Counted from the stretch's first letter, positions 8,629 to 27,903 are shown. The stretch is 64,000 nt of DNA from Collinsella sp. An268 (GCF_002159765.1 NZ_NFJH01000011.1:1-64000), one strand, 5' to 3'. Numbers and translations are program-made. The notes: generated by a model not told the origin, from the sequence alone.

Positions 8629-8997
8629 TTACAGGGTCTCGGGAGCAAGCGAGACGATCTTCATGTACTTCTTGTCGCGGAGCTCACGCGCCACGGGCCC
8701 GAAGATACGGGTGCCGACGGGCGAGCCGTCGTTGTTGATGAGGACGGCGGCGTTGTCGTCGAAGCGGATGTAGGAGCCGTCCTTGCGACGGACCTCCTTC
8801 ACCGTGCGGACGACGACGCACTTCACGACGTCCTTCTTCTTGACGTTCGCGCCAGGGGTCGCCTCGATGACGGAGGCGACGAAAATGTCGCCGATGCCTG
8901 CATAGCGGCGCTTGGAGCCACCGAGCACCTTGATGCAGCGCACCTTGCGCGCACCGGAGTTATCGGCGACGTTCAGCACGGTTTGCATTTGAATCAT
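8629..8997 (-). CDS. rplN: 50S ribosomal protein L14
   Basis: The ATG at 8997 gives the standard 122-residue L14 starting [16 protein letters not shown], with the [11 protein letters not shown] signature near residue 97. L14 sits at the 30S-50S interface. The spacing to rplX is 18 bases; GGAGGAAC precedes the start. Confidence 0.97.
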   Translation of the reverse strand: MIQMQTVLNVADNSGARKVRCIKVLGGSKRRYAGIGDIFVASVIEATPGANVKKKDVVKCVVVRTVKEVRRKDGSYIRFDDNAAVLINNDGSPVGTRIFGPVARELRDKKYMKIVSLAPETL

Positions 8998-9083
8998 GGT
9001 AGTTCCTCCGAACTTGAGACCGGTGAGAGGTGCGCTCGCACGCTCGCGGTGCACATCACCGGCATGAACGTAGCTAAATCAGC

Positions 9084-9347
9084 TTACTTAGCGCGCTCGA
9101 TGATCTCGACGAGACGCCAACGCTTCATCTTGGACAGAGGACGGGTCTCCATGACGCGAACCTTGTCGCCGAGGCCTGCCGTGCACTCCTCGTCATGAGC
9201 GTGAAGCTTCTTGGTGGTGGTCATCATCTTGCCGTACTTGGGGTGACGCTTGCGCTCCGTGGTCTCGACAACGATGGTCTTGTTGCCGGAGATGGAGACG
9301 ACGACGCCCTGACGGACCTTGCGCTGGTTGCGCGTAGTGTCACTCAT
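9084..9347 (-). CDS. rpsQ: 30S ribosomal protein S17
   Basis: 87 residues with the S17 OB-fold core ([20 protein letters not shown]) and the [18 protein letters not shown] signature near the C-terminus. It binds the 5' domain of 16S rRNA. AAGGAGAGAA precedes the ATG at 9347. It lies 86 bases before rplN and 16 bases after rpmC. Confidence 0.97.
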   Translation of the reverse strand: MSDTTRNQRKVRQGVVVSISGNKTIVVETTERKRHPKYGKMMTTTKKLHAHDEECTAGLGDKVRVMETRPLSKMKRWRLVEIIERAK

Positions 9348-9363
9348 GTTCTCTCCTTGCGAT

Positions 9364-9578
9364 CTACTCGGTGGCAGCGGCCTTCTCCGCTGCGATCTCG
9401 CGGGCGCGCTGCTCCGTGAGGATGCGGGCGATGTCCTTCTTCACGGTCTTGACGCGGGCGGTGTTGTCCAGCTGGCTGGTGGCCATCTGGAACCGAAGGT
9501 TAAAGAGCTCGGCTCGGGTTTCCTTCAGCTTCTCAGCGAGCTGATCGTCGGAGAGCTCACGAATCTCTGCGGGCTTCA

Positions 9579-9579
<1 letters not shown>
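9364..9579 (-). CDS. rpmC: 50S ribosomal protein L29
   Basis: 71 residues beginning [18 protein letters not shown] and containing the L29 signature ([10 protein letters not shown]). L29 is a small helical protein next to the nascent-chain exit tunnel. Its ATG overlaps the rplP stop by one base (TAATG), indicating translational coupling. Confidence 0.97.
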
Positions 9580-10798
<1,219 letters not shown>

Positions 10799-10804
10799 GG
10801 CGCT

Positions 10805-11176
10805 TTACGCCTCCTTTCGAGGAGCGACGACGATGGTGATGTGGCTCATGCGCTTCAGGATGCGGGAAGCGGAGCCCTTGGCGCGGGGACGGATGCGCTT
10901 GAGCGTCGGGCCCTCGTCAACATAGGCAGCGGCAACGACGAGGTCGTCAGCGCGCATACCGTTGTTGTGCTCGGCGTTGGCCACAGCGGAGCGCAGGACC
11001 TTCTCCACATCCACGGCGACGGCGCGCTCACAGAAGTGAAGGATGTCGAAGGCCTGGGCCACGGACTTGCGGCGAATGAGGTCGACCACGAGGCGAGCCT
11101 TGGACGGAGACACGCGCACGTACTTGGCGACGGCGCGGACCTCGCGGGTCTCGGTATCGGTAGCTTTAGTTGCCAT
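10805..11176 (-). CDS. rplV: 50S ribosomal protein L22
   Basis: 123 residues; the core ([39 protein letters not shown], and the [16 protein letters not shown]-type end) is L22. Its long loop reaches the exit tunnel where macrolides bind. It starts 14 bases after the rpsS stop. Confidence 0.97.
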   Translation of the reverse strand: MATKATDTETREVRAVAKYVRVSPSKARLVVDLIRRKSVAQAFDILHFCERAVAVDVEKVLRSAVANAEHNNGMRADDLVVAAAYVDEGPTLKRIRPRAKGSASRILKRMSHITIVVAPRKEA

Positions 11177-11190
11177 AGATTAGAAACCCC

Positions 11191-11451
11191 CTACTTGGCC
11201 TTGTGGCCACGGAACGTACGGGTGGGCGCGAACTCACCGAGCTTGTGACCAACCATGGACTCGGTGACGTACACGGGGACGTGCTTGCGGCCGTCGTGAA
11301 CGGCGATCGTGTGGCCGACCATCTCCGGGAAGATGGTGGAAGCGCGCGACCAGGTCTTGACGACGTCCTTCTTGCCGGCCTCGTTCATCGCGATGATACG
11401 CGAGAGCAGGCGAGCTTCTACGAACGGTCCCTTTTTGAGACTTCTGCTCAT
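11191..11451 (-). CDS. rpsS: 30S ribosomal protein S19
   Basis: 86 residues starting [16 protein letters not shown] and ending [19 protein letters not shown], both diagnostic of S19, which contacts tRNA and S13 in the 30S head. A GGAG-containing site precedes the ATG. The gap to rplB is 29 bases. Confidence 0.97.
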   Translation of the reverse strand: MSRSLKKGPFVEARLLSRIIAMNEAGKKDVVKTWSRASTIFPEMVGHTIAVHDGRKHVPVYVTESMVGHKLGEFAPTRTFRGHKAK

Positions 11452-11480
11452 ATCTTCTATCTCCTAATTCTCGGTATCGA

Positions 11481-12311
11481 CTACTTCTTGCGACGACGGA
11501 TGATGAGGCTATTCGACGTCTTCTTCTTCTTGCGCGTGCGATAGCCCTTCGTCGGCTTGCCCCACGGCGTCACGGACGGGCGACCAGAGGTGTGGTTCTT
11601 GCCCTCGCCACCGCCGTGCGGGTGGTCGACCGGGTTCATGACGGTACCACGGACGGTCGGGCGCACGTTCATGTGACGCTTACGGCCGGCCTTGCCGATC
11701 ACGATGTTGGCATGATCGGCGTTACCGACCTCGCCAACCGTGGCGCGGCAGGTAATGAGCACGCGACGCATCTCGGAGCTCGGCATGCGGAGGATGGCGT
11801 ACTTGCCCTCCTTGCCCATGAGCTGGCAGGCGGTGCCGGCCGAGCGGGCGATCGCGGCGCCCTTGCCGGGCTGGAACTCGATGGCGTGGATGAGCGTACC
11901 CACGGGGATCTCGGACAGCGGAAGGGCGTTGCCCGGCTTGATGTCGGCGCCCTCGCCGGAGAGGACCGTGTCACCCACGGTCAGGCCCTTGGGGGCGAGG
12001 ATGTAGCGCTTCTCGCCGTCCACGTAGTGGAGAAGAGCGATGCGCGCGGAGCGGTTCGGATCGTACTCGATGGTCGCAACCTTGGCGGGCACGCCGTCCT
12101 TGTTGCGCTTGAAATCGATGCGACGATAACGACGCTTGACGCCACCACCCTGGTGACGCACGGTGATGCGGCCGTTGTTGTTGCGGCCGGCCTTCTTGGG
12201 CAGCGGCTCGAGAAGCGACTTCTCGGGCGTGGTGCAGGTGATCTCCGAGAAGTCGGAAATCGTCTGCCAGCGGCGGCCCGCGCTGGTCGGCTTAAGGTGC
12301 TTTACAGCCAT
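11481..12311 (-). CDS. rplB: 50S ribosomal protein L2
   Basis: 276 residues, the normal L2 length. The essential [20 protein letters not shown] region with the conserved histidine (about residue 230) and a basic C-terminus ([10 protein letters not shown]) are present. L2 is required for subunit association and peptidyl-transferase assembly. Unlike the usual tight packing, 173 bases separate it from upstream rplW. Confidence 0.97.
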   Translation of the reverse strand: MAVKHLKPTSAGRRWQTISDFSEITCTTPEKSLLEPLPKKAGRNNNGRITVRHQGGGVKRRYRRIDFKRNKDGVPAKVATIEYDPNRSARIALLHYVDGEKRYILAPKGLTVGDTVLSGEGADIKPGNALPLSEIPVGTLIHAIEFQPGKGAAIARSAGTACQLMGKEGKYAILRMPSSEMRRVLITCRATVGEVGNADHANIVIGKAGRKRHMNVRPTVRGTVMNPVDHPHGGGEGKNHTSGRPSVTPWGKPTKGYRTRKKKKTSNSLIIRRRKK

Positions 12312-12400
12312 TACCTATCCCTTTCATCTCTATCCGCTCGCCACCGCATCAGGGATTCGGGGTCTCCCCCGGGGTGCGGTGACACCGGATTACCACGGTA

Positions 12401-12467
12401 CCGGGCGTGTCTATGTTTTGTGCCCGGACCTTCAGCCTTCTCCGCCTCCCTTGCGGGAGGCCGAGAA
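12401..12467. repeat. Two hairpins between rplW and rplB
   Basis: One inverted repeat (CCGGGC at 12401-12406, GCCCGG at 12422-12427) is followed by a stronger one at 12438-12467, in which TTCTC-GCCTCCC pairs with GGGAGGC-GAGAA around a TTGC loop. They interrupt a gene pair that is normally almost contiguous. They may attenuate or process the transcript, or be inserted repeats. Confidence 0.6.
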
Positions 12468-12484
12468 CCTAAATGAGCGATCTT

Positions 12485-12772
12485 CTAGGCCTGGTTGCCG
12501 AAGATCTCGATCGTCTCGCCCTCTTTGAGGGTGACAACGGCCTTCTTCCACTGACGCGTATAGCCGGCGATGTAGCGCACGCGCTTCTTCTTGGGCTTCA
12601 CGTTGATGGTGTTGACGGACTCGACCTTCACGGAGAAGAGCTCCTCGATGGCGTCCTTGATCTGGTACTTGTTCGCGCCGCGAGCGACCTCGAACGTGTA
12701 CTTGTTCTGCTCCATCAGGTCATACGAGCGCTCCGACACGATGGGGCGGATGATGATGCTGTGGGCGTCCAT
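12485..12772 (-). CDS. rplW: 50S ribosomal protein L23
   Basis: 95 residues with the L23 pattern: IIIRPIVSERSYDLMEQNKY near the start, NKYQIKDAIEELFSVKVESV, then VNTINVKPKKKRVRY. L23 is the docking site for trigger factor and SRP at the tunnel exit. The start ATG at 12772 directly follows the rplD stop. Confidence 0.97.
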   Translation of the reverse strand: MDAHSIIIRPIVSERSYDLMEQNKYTFEVARGANKYQIKDAIEELFSVKVESVNTINVKPKKKRVRYIAGYTRQWKKAVVTLKEGETIEIFGNQA

Positions 12773-13399
12773 TTAAGCAAGCACCTCCCCAAAGTGAGTC
12801 GCAACGTCGGCGGGCATGAGGATGGCGCCGTTGTTGAGGATGTCGTAGGTGTTGGCCTCATCCGGCGTGATGATGAAGGTACGCGGGATGTTGCGGAACG
12901 AGAGGTACGCGTTGATATCGTCCTCGCGCACGATGATGGTGAGGCGCTTGCCCTCAAGACCGAGGTTCTTGAGCAGCGCGACGGCGGCCTTGGTGGACGG
13001 CTTCTCGAAGCCGTAGTCGTCAACGAGCACGAGCTCGTTGTCGCGCACCTTGGCGGAGAGGGCCGAGCGCATAGCGAGCTTGACCTCCTTGTTGTTCATA
13101 CGCTTGGCGTAGGAACGGGGCTTCGGGGCGAAGACGACGCCACCGTGACGCCACTGGGCGGCGCGGATGGAGCCCTGACGGGCACGGCCGGTGCCCTTCT
13201 GGCGCCAAGGCTTCTTGCCGCCACCGGAGACCTCAGAGCGGCCCTTGGCCGACTGGGTACCGGCGCGCCAGCAGGCCTGCTGGCACTTCACGATGTGATG
13301 CATGATGTGGATGTTCGGCTCGATGCCGTACACCTCAGCGGCGAGCTCGGTCTCGGCGACCTTCTTGCCCTCGCTGTTCTTGACTTCAAACATAGCCAT
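12773..13399 (-). CDS. rplD: 50S ribosomal protein L4
   Basis: 208 residues with the conserved L4 loop ([19 protein letters not shown], about residues 60-78) that reaches the exit tunnel. L4 can also bind its own leader to regulate the S10 operon in enterobacteria; that is not shown here. The first ATG (13399) is favoured over the one two codons later because AAGGAGAA lies 7-9 bases upstream. Confidence 0.97.
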   Translation of the reverse strand: MAMFEVKNSEGKKVAETELAAEVYGIEPNIHIMHHIVKCQQACWRAGTQSAKGRSEVSGGGKKPWRQKGTGRARQGSIRAAQWRHGGVVFAPKPRSYAKRMNNKEVKLAMRSALSAKVRDNELVLVDDYGFEKPSTKAAVALLKNLGLEGKRLTIIVREDDINAYLSFRNIPRTFIITPDEANTYDILNNGAILMPADVATHFGEVLA

Positions 13400-13449
13400 G
13401 TTCTGTTCTCCTTGGTATGACGTGACTTACGTACGTTGGTCGGTAGCGT

Positions 13450-14070
13450 TTACGCCATACGGATGGCGACCAGAGCGTTCTTGCCGCCAGGGACAGCGCC
13501 CTTGACAAGCATGAGGTTCTGCTCGGCATCGATGCGGACAACGGAGAGATTCTTCACGGTCACGCGCTCGTTACCCATGTGACCGGCCATCTTGACGCCC
13601 TTGAGGACGCGCGCCGGGTAGGCGCACTGGCCGATGGAACCGGGGTGACGCTTGAAGTGGGAGCCGTGGGTCATAGGACCGCGGCGCTGACCCCAGCGCT
13701 TGATGCGACCCTGGAAGCCCTTACCCTTGGAAGTACCGATGACGTCAACCTTGGCAACGTCAGCGAAGTCGGCGACGGTAACGACCTCGCCCACCTTGTG
13801 ATCCTCGCCGTTCTCGACGCGGACCTCGCGGAGGTAGCGGACCGGCTCGACGCCAGCCTTGTCGAAGTGACCCTTCATGGGCTTGTTCACGCGCTTGGCC
13901 TTGATGTCGCCGAAGCCGATCTGGACGGCGTCATAGCCATCGGTCGCCTGAGTTTTAACCTGCGAGACGGCGCAGGGGCCAGCCTGGATGACGGTGACGG
14001 GCACGACGTTGTCGTCTTCGTCCCACACCTGGGTCATCCCGATCTTACGGCCGAGAATCATGCTGATCAT
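13450..14070 (-). CDS. rplC: 50S ribosomal protein L3
   Basis: 206 residues beginning [20 protein letters not shown]; the L3 signature ([20 protein letters not shown]-type W-finger region) is at about 125-150. L3 starts 50S assembly. The ATG at 14070 is preceded by AAGGA; the ATG three codons later is an alternative. It is separated from rpsJ by 501 bases of palindromic DNA, whereas the two genes are normally adjacent. Confidence 0.97.
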   Translation of the reverse strand: MISMILGRKIGMTQVWDEDDNVVPVTVIQAGPCAVSQVKTQATDGYDAVQIGFGDIKAKRVNKPMKGHFDKAGVEPVRYLREVRVENGEDHKVGEVVTVADFADVAKVDVIGTSKGKGFQGRIKRWGQRRGPMTHGSHFKRHPGSIGQCAYPARVLKGVKMAGHMGNERVTVKNLSVVRIDAEQNLMLVKGAVPGGKNALVAIRMA

Positions 14071-14252
14071 TCAATGATCCTTACCCTCTGTGGTCTTGGG
14101 ACCGTGTGAGCGCCCCTTGCGCTCACCCCCAGCGGACCACTCCTGACGAGCGTGTCCCATAGTTTGCGGTTCTCCTCACTCGGCGCCCGCGCAACCCATT
14201 TAAGCAGGCACTTTGAATCGGCAGAATCCTCCCTATGAAGGCACGATTGATT

Positions 14253-14258
14253 AGTATA
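14253..14258 (-). promoter_or_regulatory. Candidate -10 element before rplC
   Basis: TATACT on the minus strand, in an AT-rich patch 190 bases upstream of rplC. No good -35 was found at the right distance. A separate promoter here would explain how rplC onward is expressed if the palindromes upstream stop transcription from rpsJ. Confidence 0.3.
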
Positions 14259-14335
14259 CACGCCTCCGGGCGTGTTCATAGCGTCTACATATTGAAATTT
14301 GCAGGTCAACGCCGCTGTGACATATTGGTCGAGAG

Positions 14336-14399
14336 GGGCTCCCCGCATCCCCGCCAGAGATGCGCTGCGCGGAATCTCTGGCGGGGATGCGGGGAGCCC
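14336..14399. repeat. Perfect 26-bp inverted repeat between rpsJ and rplC
   Basis: The arms at 14336-14361 and 14374-14399 are exact reverse complements (GGGCTCCCCGCATCCCC... ) around a 12-base loop. The stem is too long and lacks a U-tract for an ordinary terminator. Confidence 0.85.
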
Positions 14400-14475
14400 T
14401 TTGCTCGTCAACCTCAGCGCCGCTGCCTATAACAGTAAGGAGCCTATATTCCCTGCGTGCGTTCTCATACAGCAA

Positions 14476-14540
14476 GAGCCCCTCGATTTGCTAAGCCAAT
14501 GTTTTGCGAAGCGTACATTGGCGTGCAAACCGAGGGGCTC
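14476..14540. repeat. Nested palindrome downstream of rpsJ
   Basis: The outer arms (14476-14491 and 14525-14540, GAGCCCCTCG.TTTGC, one mismatch) enclose inner arms GCCAATGT and ACATTGGC. The octamer GTACATTG inside is the same word that is repeated many times at 18.3-18.5 kb. It lies 31 bases after rpsJ on the minus strand and could terminate or process the rpsL-rpsJ message. Confidence 0.8.
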
Positions 14541-14571
14541 CTCAGTGCGTATATGATCTATCGACTAAGGC

Positions 14572-14880
14572 TTAGAGCTTGATGTCGATGTCCACGCCCG
14601 CGGGCAGGTCGAGGCGCATCAGCGAGTCGACGGTGCCGGCGGTGGGGTCGAGGATGTCGATGAGGCGCTTGTGTGTGCGCATCTCGAACTGCTCACGGCT
14701 GTCCTTGTCCTTGTGCGGCGAGCGGATGACCGTGTAGAGGTTGCGCTCGGTGGGCAGGGGGATGGGGCCGGAAACGCGGGCACCGGTCTTCTGGGCGGTG
14801 TCGACGATGAGCTTCGCGGACTGATCAACGACCTCGTGATCATAGCCCTTGAGGCGGATCCTGATCTTCTGGCTAGGCAA
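14572..14880 (-). CDS. rpsJ: 30S ribosomal protein S10
   Basis: 102 residues with S10 sequence [40 protein letters not shown] and the loop [10 protein letters not shown]10 is a 30S head protein and, as NusE, a transcription antitermination factor. It follows fusA by 66 bases; the tuf gene that commonly lies in between is absent. Confidence 0.97.
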   Translation of the reverse strand: MPSQKIRIRLKGYDHEVVDQSAKLIVDTAQKTGARVSGPIPLPTERNLYTVIRSPHKDKDSREQFEMRTHKRLIDILDPTAGTVDSLMRLDLPAGVDIDIKL

Positions 14881-14946
14881 TTGAAACCTCCAATAATCGC
14901 GCGAGGCTATACAACTCGCGGCGAAACCTATAGTGCGAGCGTGCCT

Positions 14947-17070
14947 TTACGCGTTGCCACCGGCCTTGGCGATGACCTCGTCGGTGACGGACTTGGGCGC
15001 CGGCTCATACGAATCGAACTGCATGGTGTAGCTCGCGCGGCCTTGGGTCTGCGAACGCAGGTCGGTCGCGTAGCCGAACATCTCGCCCAGCGGCACCTTG
15101 GCGCGAATGACCTTGTTGCCGGAGCGGTCGTCCATACCCTCGATCTTGCCGCGACGACCGGACAGGTTGCCCATGACGTCGCCCATGTACTGCTCGGGCG
15201 TCTCAACCTCAACGGCCATCATCGGCTCGAGCAGGATCGGGTCGGACTTCTTGAGGGCGTCCTTGATCGCCATGGAGCCGGCGATCTTGAACGCGGCCTC
15301 GGAGGAGTCGACCTCGTGGTAGGAACCGTCGAAGAGGGTCACCTTGACGTCGACCACCGGGTAACCAGCGATGACGCCGGTCTCGAGCGCCTCCTGAATG
15401 CCCTTGTCGATCGAGGGGATGTACTCCTTCGGCACGACGCCGCCGACGATGGCGTTGACGAACTCGTAGCCGAAGCCCTCCTCCATCTTCTCGAGCTTGA
15501 TGACGGCATGACCGTACTGGCCGCGGCCGCCGGACTGGCGGACGAACTTGCCCTCAGCGCGCTCGACATCGTGGCCCGGGGCCTCGCGGTAGGCAACCTG
15601 CGGCTTACCAACGTTTGCCTCAACCTTGAACTCGCGAAGCAGACGGTCGACGATAATCTCCAGGTGCAGCTCGCCCATGCCGGCGATGATGGTCTGGCCG
15701 GTCTCGTGGTCGGTGCGCACGGTGAAGGTCGGGTCCTCCTCGGCGAGCTTGGCAAGCGCCATGGACATCTTGTCCTGCTCAGCCTTGGTCTTGGGCTCCA
15801 CGGCAACATCGATAACGGGGTCGGGGAACTCCATGGACTCGAGGATGATCTCGTGGCCCTCCTCGCACAGGGTGTCACCGGTGGTGGTGTTCTTGAGACC
15901 CACGGCGGCGAGGATGTCGCCGGCGAAGGCGCCGTCGACGTCAACACGCTCGTTGGCGTTCATCTCGAGGATGCGACCGAAGCGCTCGCGCTGGCCGTTG
16001 GTGGCGTTCACCACGTAGGAGCCGGCGTCCACGTGACCGGAGTACACGCGGAAGAAGGTCAGCTTACCGACGTAGGGGTCGGTCATGATCTTGAAGGCCA
16101 GGGCGCTGAACGGCTCGTTGAAGTCGGCCTCGCGGTGGTCCTCCTCGCCGGTGTCCGGGTTGGTGCCCTGCACGGGCGGAATGTCGAGCGGGCTCGGCAG
16201 GTAGTCCACGACAGCGTCGAGGAGCTCCTGAACGCCCTTGTTCTTGTAGGCGGAGCCCACGAGAACGGGGTTGAGCTCATTGGCGAGCACGCCCTTGCGG
16301 ATGGCGGCCTTGAGCATGTCGACGGGGATCTCCTCGTCCTCAAGAACCATCATCATGAGCTCGTCGTCATACTCGGCGGCGGCGTCGAGCAGCTCAGAGC
16401 GCTTCTCAGCAGCGATCTCGGCAAACTCAGCCGGAATCTCGGCCATGGGCTCGGGGTAGGTCATGCCCTTGTCGTCGGCCTTGAAGTCCCACGCGGTCAT
16501 GGTCACGAGGTCGATGACGCCCCAGAAGTTGTCCTCAGCGCCCATCGGGACCTGGATGGCCACGGCGTTGGCGTGCAGACGCTCCTTCATGGTGTCGATC
16601 GCGTGCCAGAAGTCGGCGCCGACGCGGTCGTACTTGTTGATGAAGGCGATGCGCGGGACGTTGTAGTTGCGGGCCTGGCGCCACACGGTCTCGGACTGGG
16701 GCTGAACGCCGGCAACGGCGTCGAACACAGCCACAGCACCGTCGAGGACGCGGAGCGAACGCTCGACCTCGGAGGTGAAGTCAACGTGGCCCGGGGTGTC
16801 GATGATCTGGATGCGGTACGCAGGACCGTTCTTCACGTCGCCGCCCTTGTGCCAGAAGCACGTGGTGGCAGCGGAAGTGATGGTCACGCCACGCTCCTGC
16901 TCCTGGACCATCCAGTCCATGGTGGCAGCACCCTCGTGCACCTCACCGATCTTGTGGGTCTTGCCGGTGTAGTACAGGATGCGCTCGGTAGTGGTGGTCT
17001 TACCGGCATCGATGTGGGCCATGATGCCGATATTTCGGGTCTCGGAAAGCTTGTACTTAGCCTTAGCCAT
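14947..17070 (-). CDS. fusA: Elongation factor G
   Basis: 707 residues with all five domains. The GTPase motifs are [15 protein letters not shown] (G1, residues about 17-31), the switch [10 protein letters not shown], and NKYD (G4; most EF-G have NKMD or NKLD). EF-G drives translocation. The ATG at 17070 is preferred over the upstream one at 17079 because GGAGGAA lies at the right distance and the sequence then begins MAKAKYKL. It lies between rpsG (21 bases) and rpsJ, as in the str operon. Confidence 0.97.
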   Translation of the reverse strand: MAKAKYKLSETRNIGIMAHIDAGKTTTTERILYYTGKTHKIGEVHEGAATMDWMVQEQERGVTITSAATTCFWHKGGDVKNGPAYRIQIIDTPGHVDFTSEVERSLRVLDGAVAVFDAVAGVQPQSETVWRQARNYNVPRIAFINKYDRVGADFWHAIDTMKERLHANAVAIQVPMGAEDNFWGVIDLVTMTAWDFKADDKGMTYPEPMAEIPAEFAEIAAEKRSELLDAAAEYDDELMMMVLEDEEIPVDMLKAAIRKGVLANELNPVLVGSAYKNKGVQELLDAVVDYLPSPLDIPPVQGTNPDTGEEDHREADFNEPFSALAFKIMTDPYVGKLTFFRVYSGHVDAGSYVVNATNGQRERFGRILEMNANERVDVDGAFAGDILAAVGLKNTTTGDTLCEEGHEIILESMEFPDPVIDVAVEPKTKAEQDKMSMALAKLAEEDPTFTVRTDHETGQTIIAGMGELHLEIIVDRLLREFKVEANVGKPQVAYREAPGHDVERAEGKFVRQSGGRGQYGHAVIKLEKMEEGFGYEFVNAIVGGVVPKEYIPSIDKGIQEALETGVIAGYPVVDVKVTLFDGSYHEVDSSEAAFKIAGSMAIKDALKKSDPILLEPMMAVEVETPEQYMGDVMGNLSGRRGKIEGMDDRSGNKVIRAKVPLGEMFGYATDLRSQTQGRASYTMQFDSYEPAPKSVTDEVIAKAGGNA

Positions 17071-17091
17071 GAGTATCAATTCCTCCCAGAA

Positions 17092-17565
17092 TTACCAACG
17101 GTAGTGCGAGAACGCGCGGTTGGCCTCAGCCATCTTGAAGACGTCCTCACGCTTCTTCACGGAAGCGCCCACGCCGTTGGAGGCATCGAGAATCTCGTTG
17201 GCGAGACGCTCGGCCATGGTCTTCTCCTTGCGGGCACGCGAGAAGTTGACGATCCAGCGGATGGCGAGCTGGGTGGAACGACGGGAGTTGACCTCCATAG
17301 GCACCTGATAGGTGGCGCCGCCGACACGCTTGGGCTTGACCTCGAGCGTGGGCTTGACGTTCTCCATGGCCTTCTTGAAGACGGCCAGGGGATCGCCCTC
17401 GGACTTCTCGGCCACGATGTCGAAGGCACCGTAGACGACGCGCTCCGCGACGGACTTCTTGCCGTCGAGGAGGACCTTGTTGATGAGCTGCGTCACGAGA
17501 CGATTGTTGTAGATAGCATCAGGCTGAATCTCGCGGCGCTGGGCTTTGGATGCACGACGCGGCAT
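17092..17565 (-). CDS. rpsG: 30S ribosomal protein S7
   Basis: 157 residues; [20 protein letters not shown] at the start and the [20 protein letters not shown] stretch near 85-105 identify S7, the organiser of the 16S 3' domain. It is the second gene of the str operon, 71 bases after rpsL. Confidence 0.97.
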   Translation of the reverse strand: MPRRASKAQRREIQPDAIYNNRLVTQLINKVLLDGKKSVAERVVYGAFDIVAEKSEGDPLAVFKKAMENVKPTLEVKPKRVGGATYQVPMEVNSRRSTQLAIRWIVNFSRARKEKTMAERLANEILDASNGVGASVKKREDVFKMAEANRAFSHYRW

Positions 17566-17636
17566 GTAAATCTCCTTTAAGTCTGACCGGGCCTTGGCTT
17601 CACGCTGCCCGGCGATAAACGATGGTGCAGGTTACG

Positions 17637-18011
17637 TTAGTTCTTCGGACGCTTAGCGCCGTAGCGAGAGCGGGACTGCTTGCGGTTGTTGACCGGAGCG
17701 CAGTCGTAGGCACCGCGGATGATCTTGTAACGAACACCAGGGAGGTCGCGCACACGGCCGCCGCGGATGGCGACGATGGAGTGCTCCTGGAGGTTGTGGC
17801 CCTCACCGGGGATGTAGGCCGTGACCTCGATACCGTTGACGAGGCGCACACGGGCGACCTTACGGAGAGCCGAGTTCGGCTTCTTGGGGGACGTGGTGAA
17901 CACGCGGGTGCACACGCCGCGCTTCTGCGGGTTGTGCTGCAGTGCCGCGTTCTTGGACTTCGCGGGCTTGGACTTGCGGCCCTTGAGGACCAGCTGGTTG
18001 ATAGTAGGCAA
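17637..18011 (-). CDS. rpsL: 30S ribosomal protein S12
   Basis: The product of 124 residues begins (M)[12 protein letters not shown] and contains [13 protein letters not shown] (streptomycin-site lysine in PKKPNSA) and [11 protein letters not shown]12 controls decoding accuracy. The start must be TTG at 18011: it gives the standard N-terminus and has AAGGAG 7 bases upstream; the longer frame adds 15 residues unlike any S12. A good promoter lies 94-121 bases upstream. Confidence 0.96.
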   Translation of the reverse strand: MPTINQLVLKGRKSKPAKSKNAALQHNPQKRGVCTRVFTTSPKKPNSALRKVARVRLVNGIEVTAYIPGEGHNLQEHSIVAIRGGRVRDLPGVRYKIIRGAYDCAPVNNRKQSRSRYGAKRPKN

Positions 18012-18104
18012 AGCTAACTCCTTCTCAATACTCCAGCTATTGAATAAAAGGTGCAACGGCTAGCCCCGGGGCGTCAGCATCCACCCACGAAACAGCAAGT
18101 AGCA

Positions 18105-18132
18105 AGTTTACGCTCGCAGGCGCTCGTGTCAA
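18105..18132 (-). promoter_or_regulatory. Promoter of the rpsL operon
   Basis: On the minus strand, TTGACA (18127-18132) is separated by 16 bases from TAAACT (18105-18110). The same -10 sequence appears before rpoB. It is placed about 95 bases upstream of the rpsL start. Confidence 0.65.
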
Positions 18133-18291
18133 CAGACCACGGCGCCGGGCGTATCGGTATTCAGGCTCGATTCCGCGGAATCTTCACATTGCCGCATCCT
18201 CTATCGATGCAGTTCGACCCTCGACGCACGATACCTGACGGGTAGCGCGGCGCGTGCGCCCAGGATGACTCGGTATACGCACCCCCGACCT

Positions 18292-18394
18292 CCCAACCGT
18301 ACATTGACGCGTACATTGCCGCGCGTTTTGCCCGGGCCCCGGGACATTTCTCGCGGCAAAGAACCCGTCAATGTACGCGCGAATGTACGGTTGG
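18292..18394. repeat. Large nested palindrome built from GTACATTG words
   Basis: The left arm (18293-18318) has two GTACATTG copies; the right arm (18369-18394) is its reverse complement with two mismatches. Inside lie TTGCCGCG/CGCGGCAA arms and the CCCGGGCCCCGGG palindrome. The whole unit could form one long cruciform. Confidence 0.8.
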
Positions 18395-18428
18395 AGAAAG
18401 CGCTGGTAGCGGGCTGCACATTTTCCCT

Positions 18429-18530
18429 CGCAATGTACGCTCAGCCCCGTCTTGGCTCCCGCAGGTCCCATTTCAGTACATTGCGCGCGATATTGCACCG
18501 AGGCCCCGGCAAAAGGTCGAGCAATGTACG
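18429..18530. repeat. Further GTACATTG / CAATGTAC copies
   Basis: CGCAATGTAC at 18429-18438 pairs with GTACATTGCG at 18476-18485, and another GCAATGTACG lies at 18521-18530. With the preceding palindrome this makes at least seven exact or near copies of the octamer in 240 bases of a gene-free gap (18012-18602). Confidence 0.75.
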
Positions 18531-18602
18531 CAGCGATGCGCGCGCGTGAAACTGGGCGCACGACAACCCGTTTCGCATGCCACCGTGCCAACGCGGATGC
18601 CT

Positions 18603-19577
18603 CTACTTCAACCACGCACGCAAGACGAATCTCCGCAGCTCCTCCTGACGGTCCGCAAAATCGGGTGGGAACCTCGAGGCACGCAAGCCCACCTGCACGC
18701 AGATCTTTTCTAGGATGCGTCGATAGCTTGCCTTGTCAAACAGTGCCCAGCGCCAGATGCGCACCACGTGATACCCCATGGCGTCAAGGGCGTTATCGCG
18801 CTCGCCGTCCTCCACCTGACGCCGTTCCTCCTCATGGCGCATCCCCATGTATTCGATCAGAAGGCGAGCCGATTCGATGTAGACGTCGGCATAAAAGCAG
18901 CCGCGGCGGGTCATGCGCCGCGCACTTGTGGCAATCGCGATGCGCCGATCCATACGCACGCCGCGGATACCGAGACCACCCAGGCGCTTGGGCAGGACGA
19001 GCGTCATGGTTGTCGACGTCTCCATAGGGCTCCGCGACCCGTCGCGCGTGTAGCGAGCGGCCCAAAGCGCTTTGGTCGCGCCGCGGGAACCGCTCATCGC
19101 CCGAAAGAACGACTCCAAACTCGCCACGTTAGCAAGGGGCGCGGCATCGCGATACTCCCCGCCCTCCTCAAACGGCAGCGCATAAGATCCACAGAGTTCA
19201 AAAAAGTATTCTACAAGCTCAAGCCGGCTCAGAGACTGGGCGGCAAGCAGGGCGCAAAACCGTGGATCAACCGCGAATATCCCAGCATCGAGCTGCACCA
19301 GCGATTGGGGCGGAAGCTCTATTGCACACACATGGCAGCGCACGCCCGCCCTGCGCCGCCGCTCCTTTTGGTGCGAGACCAGAACGTCGATGGTTTCGAG
19401 CATCTGATCAGGCACCCCATAAGACGCCAGCAGCGTCCGGGCACGGGCGATGTCGGTCTCCTGCGGGGCCCCGGTCTTGAGCGGACGCGCCGTTTGGGGA
19501 AACGTTGGCATGCTTGAGGGACGCGCGGGCGCGCGATACAACTGGAGCGCGGTGCTATGTGAGAGAACGATACTCAT
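18603..19577 (-). CDS. DUF559-like endonuclease-fold protein
   Basis: The 324-residue protein begins MSIVLSHSTALQLYRAP (ATG at 19577). The middle (LVEYFFELCGSYALP) and the end (YADVYIESARLLIEYMG, then DNALDAMGYHVVRIW) resemble a family common in Coriobacteriia that ends in a Vsr/DUF559 PD-(D/E)XK-like fold. The usual acidic residue after the VEY/IEY strand (often VEYDS) is Met here, so nuclease activity is doubtful. No function is known. It lies alone between rpoC and rpsL, next to the GTACATTG palindrome cluster. The family assignment is from memory. Confidence 0.55.
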   Translation of the reverse strand: MSIVLSHSTALQLYRAPARPSSMPTFPQTARPLKTGAPQETDIARARTLLASYGVPDQMLETIDVLVSHQKERRRRAGVRCHVCAIELPPQSLVQLDAGIFAVDPRFCALLAAQSLSRLELVEYFFELCGSYALPFEEGGEYRDAAPLANVASLESFFRAMSGSRGATKALWAARYTRDGSRSPMETSTTMTLVLPKRLGGLGIRGVRMDRRIAIATSARRMTRRGCFYADVYIESARLLIEYMGMRHEEERRQVEDGERDNALDAMGYHVVRIWRWALFDKASYRRILEKICVQVGLRASRFPPDFADRQEELRRFVLRAWLK

Positions 19578-19923
19578 GGAACCATCGTCGCACGGAACCG
19601 AGCAACACCGACGGGATTTCGAGAAAGTCGATGCGCCGTCCAACCAATCGCTGGCACCGAATCTGACCGCACCGTCAGATTGTTGCCAGCTCTTTTAAAA
19701 AGCTCGTCAGAAACCGGTTGGAAAATTATTGAAGCTGTTCAATCCGACATGACATCTGGAGACCGGCGTGAGGGCGGGCCAGCCCGGCCGAGCGTTCGCC
19801 ATGAGTATAGCCAGCCCGCACGGCGCCTACGCCGTCCGTGGCACGAACGACATACCAAAGCGGCCCGCCTCCCTCATGGGAAGCGGGCCGCCGTCAGCAG
19901 GCTATGGATGCGCGCGCTTGGAC
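19578..19923. other. Gap between rpoC and the DUF559-like gene, with GC hairpin
   Basis: No gene seen. CGGCCCGC and GCGGGCCG (19861-19890) form an inverted repeat just after the rpoC stop on the minus strand; it lacks a U-tract but is the best terminator candidate for rpoBC. Confidence 0.45.
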
Positions 19924-24396
<4,473 letters not shown>

Positions 24397-24402
24397 AGTC
24401 AA

Positions 24403-27903
<3,501 letters not shown>

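Noticed and set aside
14671-17580. A 969-codon plus-strand frame opposite fusA and rpsG
   Set aside because: Spans two real minus-strand genes and has shadow-type composition.
18292-18530. Possible CRISPR array of GTACATTG repeats
   Set aside because: Repeats are 8 bases, in both orientations and irregularly spaced, and no cas genes are nearby.
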